64,000 bases of DNA from Amylostereum areolatum (lineage: Eukaryota > Basidiomycota > Agaricomycetes > Russulales > Stereaceae), in NCBI GenBank assembly GCA_012932865.1, contig SAXG01000040.1:1-64000 (forward strand), written 5' to 3'. This document shows, in pieces, positions 63,003 to 64,000 of this stretch (the stretch's first letter is position 1; the number at the start of each line of letters is the position of its first letter). Below the pieces are notes generated by a model. That model did no database searches, was not told the origin of the DNA, and saw only the letters and a list, made by a program, of their open reading frames with translations. The translations under genes and the position numbers were made by a program.

Positions 63003-64000
63003 TTTCCGATTTGAGATGTAGTTTGAACGTTGAACTGCGATGGCGAAAGGACAAGGCGAACTCGAGGGTTGTTTCGAACACTTCCAAGGTATTTGCCTCC
63101 ACAATTTATGTATCCCCCCCGTGCGTTGTCGCTGACCAAACGATGACCGAACATCTAGGTGGACGTAGGCCGTCAACGGACTTAGTGGAAGGCCGGCGCC
63201 ATGTCCTCATCGTGGTTCGCGATGGCGACAGCCACCTAACTCGTTCAAATCTCAGGATATGAGTGGACGATAGTGCCCCACCGTGCGCAATATATCATCC
63301 CGCTAATTGAGGACATCGACCCGTGACGCTTCATGCTCATCCGCCTCCTCGATGGTGTCATCACTAGGAGGGTACCGTGAGCTGATTTTCACCACTCTTT
63401 ACACCTCTTTGGGCGGTGAATTCCACCGCTCGAAGTACTCGTTTTCAGTACCATGGAATGAATTTCAGTCCTGCACGGGGTGATTTTCGTGATGTGAAAA
63501 TCACCGGAAAAAAGTACCATTTCACCGCTTTTTTGTCACGAATTCTCACTTTCTCGTAACGCCGACGCGTGAATATCAGCATGAAAAACAGTGAAAAGCA
63601 ACACCCCATGGTGATATACAGCAGCTTTCATCCTCAAAACCCTTGGCAGGATCCAGCACTTTACGCGTTCATAAACAGACACATGGCATTATGAGCTCAT
63701 AATCACACTACAATATACACTATATACAAATCTATGCACACCGCTGGCGGTACCCAACGAGACCCTCTCGCGTAACCACGTCTCCTCTTCGTGACGTCCA
63801 CCCGCACGCCCCGGGCCCAAATGCGAATGGCTGGAATGGCTGTCGGAGTGTAAGCAGCAGCATCGAAGCGATGCGCGCGTGGGGCGTGGCCTGTCCAAAC
63901 ATTTAATATCGCTCCGTGGCAAGGGAGAGAAGGCGGAATACTCACCCCCATCTGATACCCTAGCATCCCCCGTTTTGTGTCCATCAATGACAGTCCCCGG
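63003..64000. other. Intergenic end of window
   Basis: No gene supported. 63360-63545 carries several copies of GGTGATTTTC/GGTGAATTCC-type motifs in both orientations, including a perfect hairpin at 63479-63505. Confidence 0.4.
63479..63505. repeat. Short perfect inverted repeat
   Basis: GGTGATTTTC and GAAAATCACC (10 bp each) around a 7-nt loop; GCGGTGAATTCCACCGC at about 63413-63429 is a second near-palindrome. Confidence 0.6.

Noticed and set aside
1..64000. CRISPR arrays, prokaryotic operons or ribosome binding sites
   Set aside because: The window is eukaryotic: spliceosomal introns, LTR retrotransposons and a pol III tRNA gene. The repeats found are transposon ends, LTRs or minisatellites.

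Overview
The window reads as nuclear DNA of a filamentous basidiomycete, most likely an Agaricomycete. Host genes are cut by many introns of about 50-80 nt with GT-AG ends. There is a GPI-anchored CFEM protein, a Plavaka-type transposase with a domain order typical of Agaricomycetes, and chromodomain Ty3/Gypsy elements. No species can be named from the sequence alone.

Layout. 1-9737 is the left flank: the 3' end of a FAD-linked (BBE) oxidoreductase, a CFEM protein gene, a Plavaka transposase with a second intact gene converging on it, a small TA-flanked foldback element, a two-exon gene of unknown function and a tRNA-Ala(AGC). 10383-57089 is one nested transposon block of 46.7 kb bounded by a perfect 5-bp target duplication (CCCTG). 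57090-64000 is the right flank: repeat-rich intergenic DNA, a small single-pass membrane protein gene, and a nine-exon 2-oxoglutarate/Fe(II) oxygenase gene.

The nested block can be decomposed from target-site duplications. The outermost element, B0, is a chromovirus of about 10.2 kb on the minus strand. One copy of a second chromovirus family, A (7.1 kb, 420-bp LTRs), went into its distal ORF. A hAT element went into its 5' LTR (8-bp duplication CACGGAAG). Another A copy, in opposite orientation, went into that hAT. The flanks of the two A copies are now swapped (GGTGG/CCGGG and CCACC/CCCGG), so crossing-over between them inverted the 8.2 kb at 19378-27577. A full B copy (B1, 28688-38927) sits inside one A, and a nearly pristine A copy (A4, 44700-51793) sits in the 3' LTR of the same A.

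Most unusual points. Both Gypsy families have a sense-AUG-free leader of 1.0-1.35 kb, and each carries an in-frame ACG in a near-perfect Kozak context that opens a long N-terminal extension of Gag. Family B has about 3 kb of accessory ORFs between pol and the 3' LTR: two long overlapping frames, one with a coiled coil and zinc knuckle, then a basic protein and a single-pass membrane protein. An extra internal polypurine tract precedes them. Both families also carry the signature of Tf1-like self-priming. All joins and counts were made by eye and need checking by alignment.
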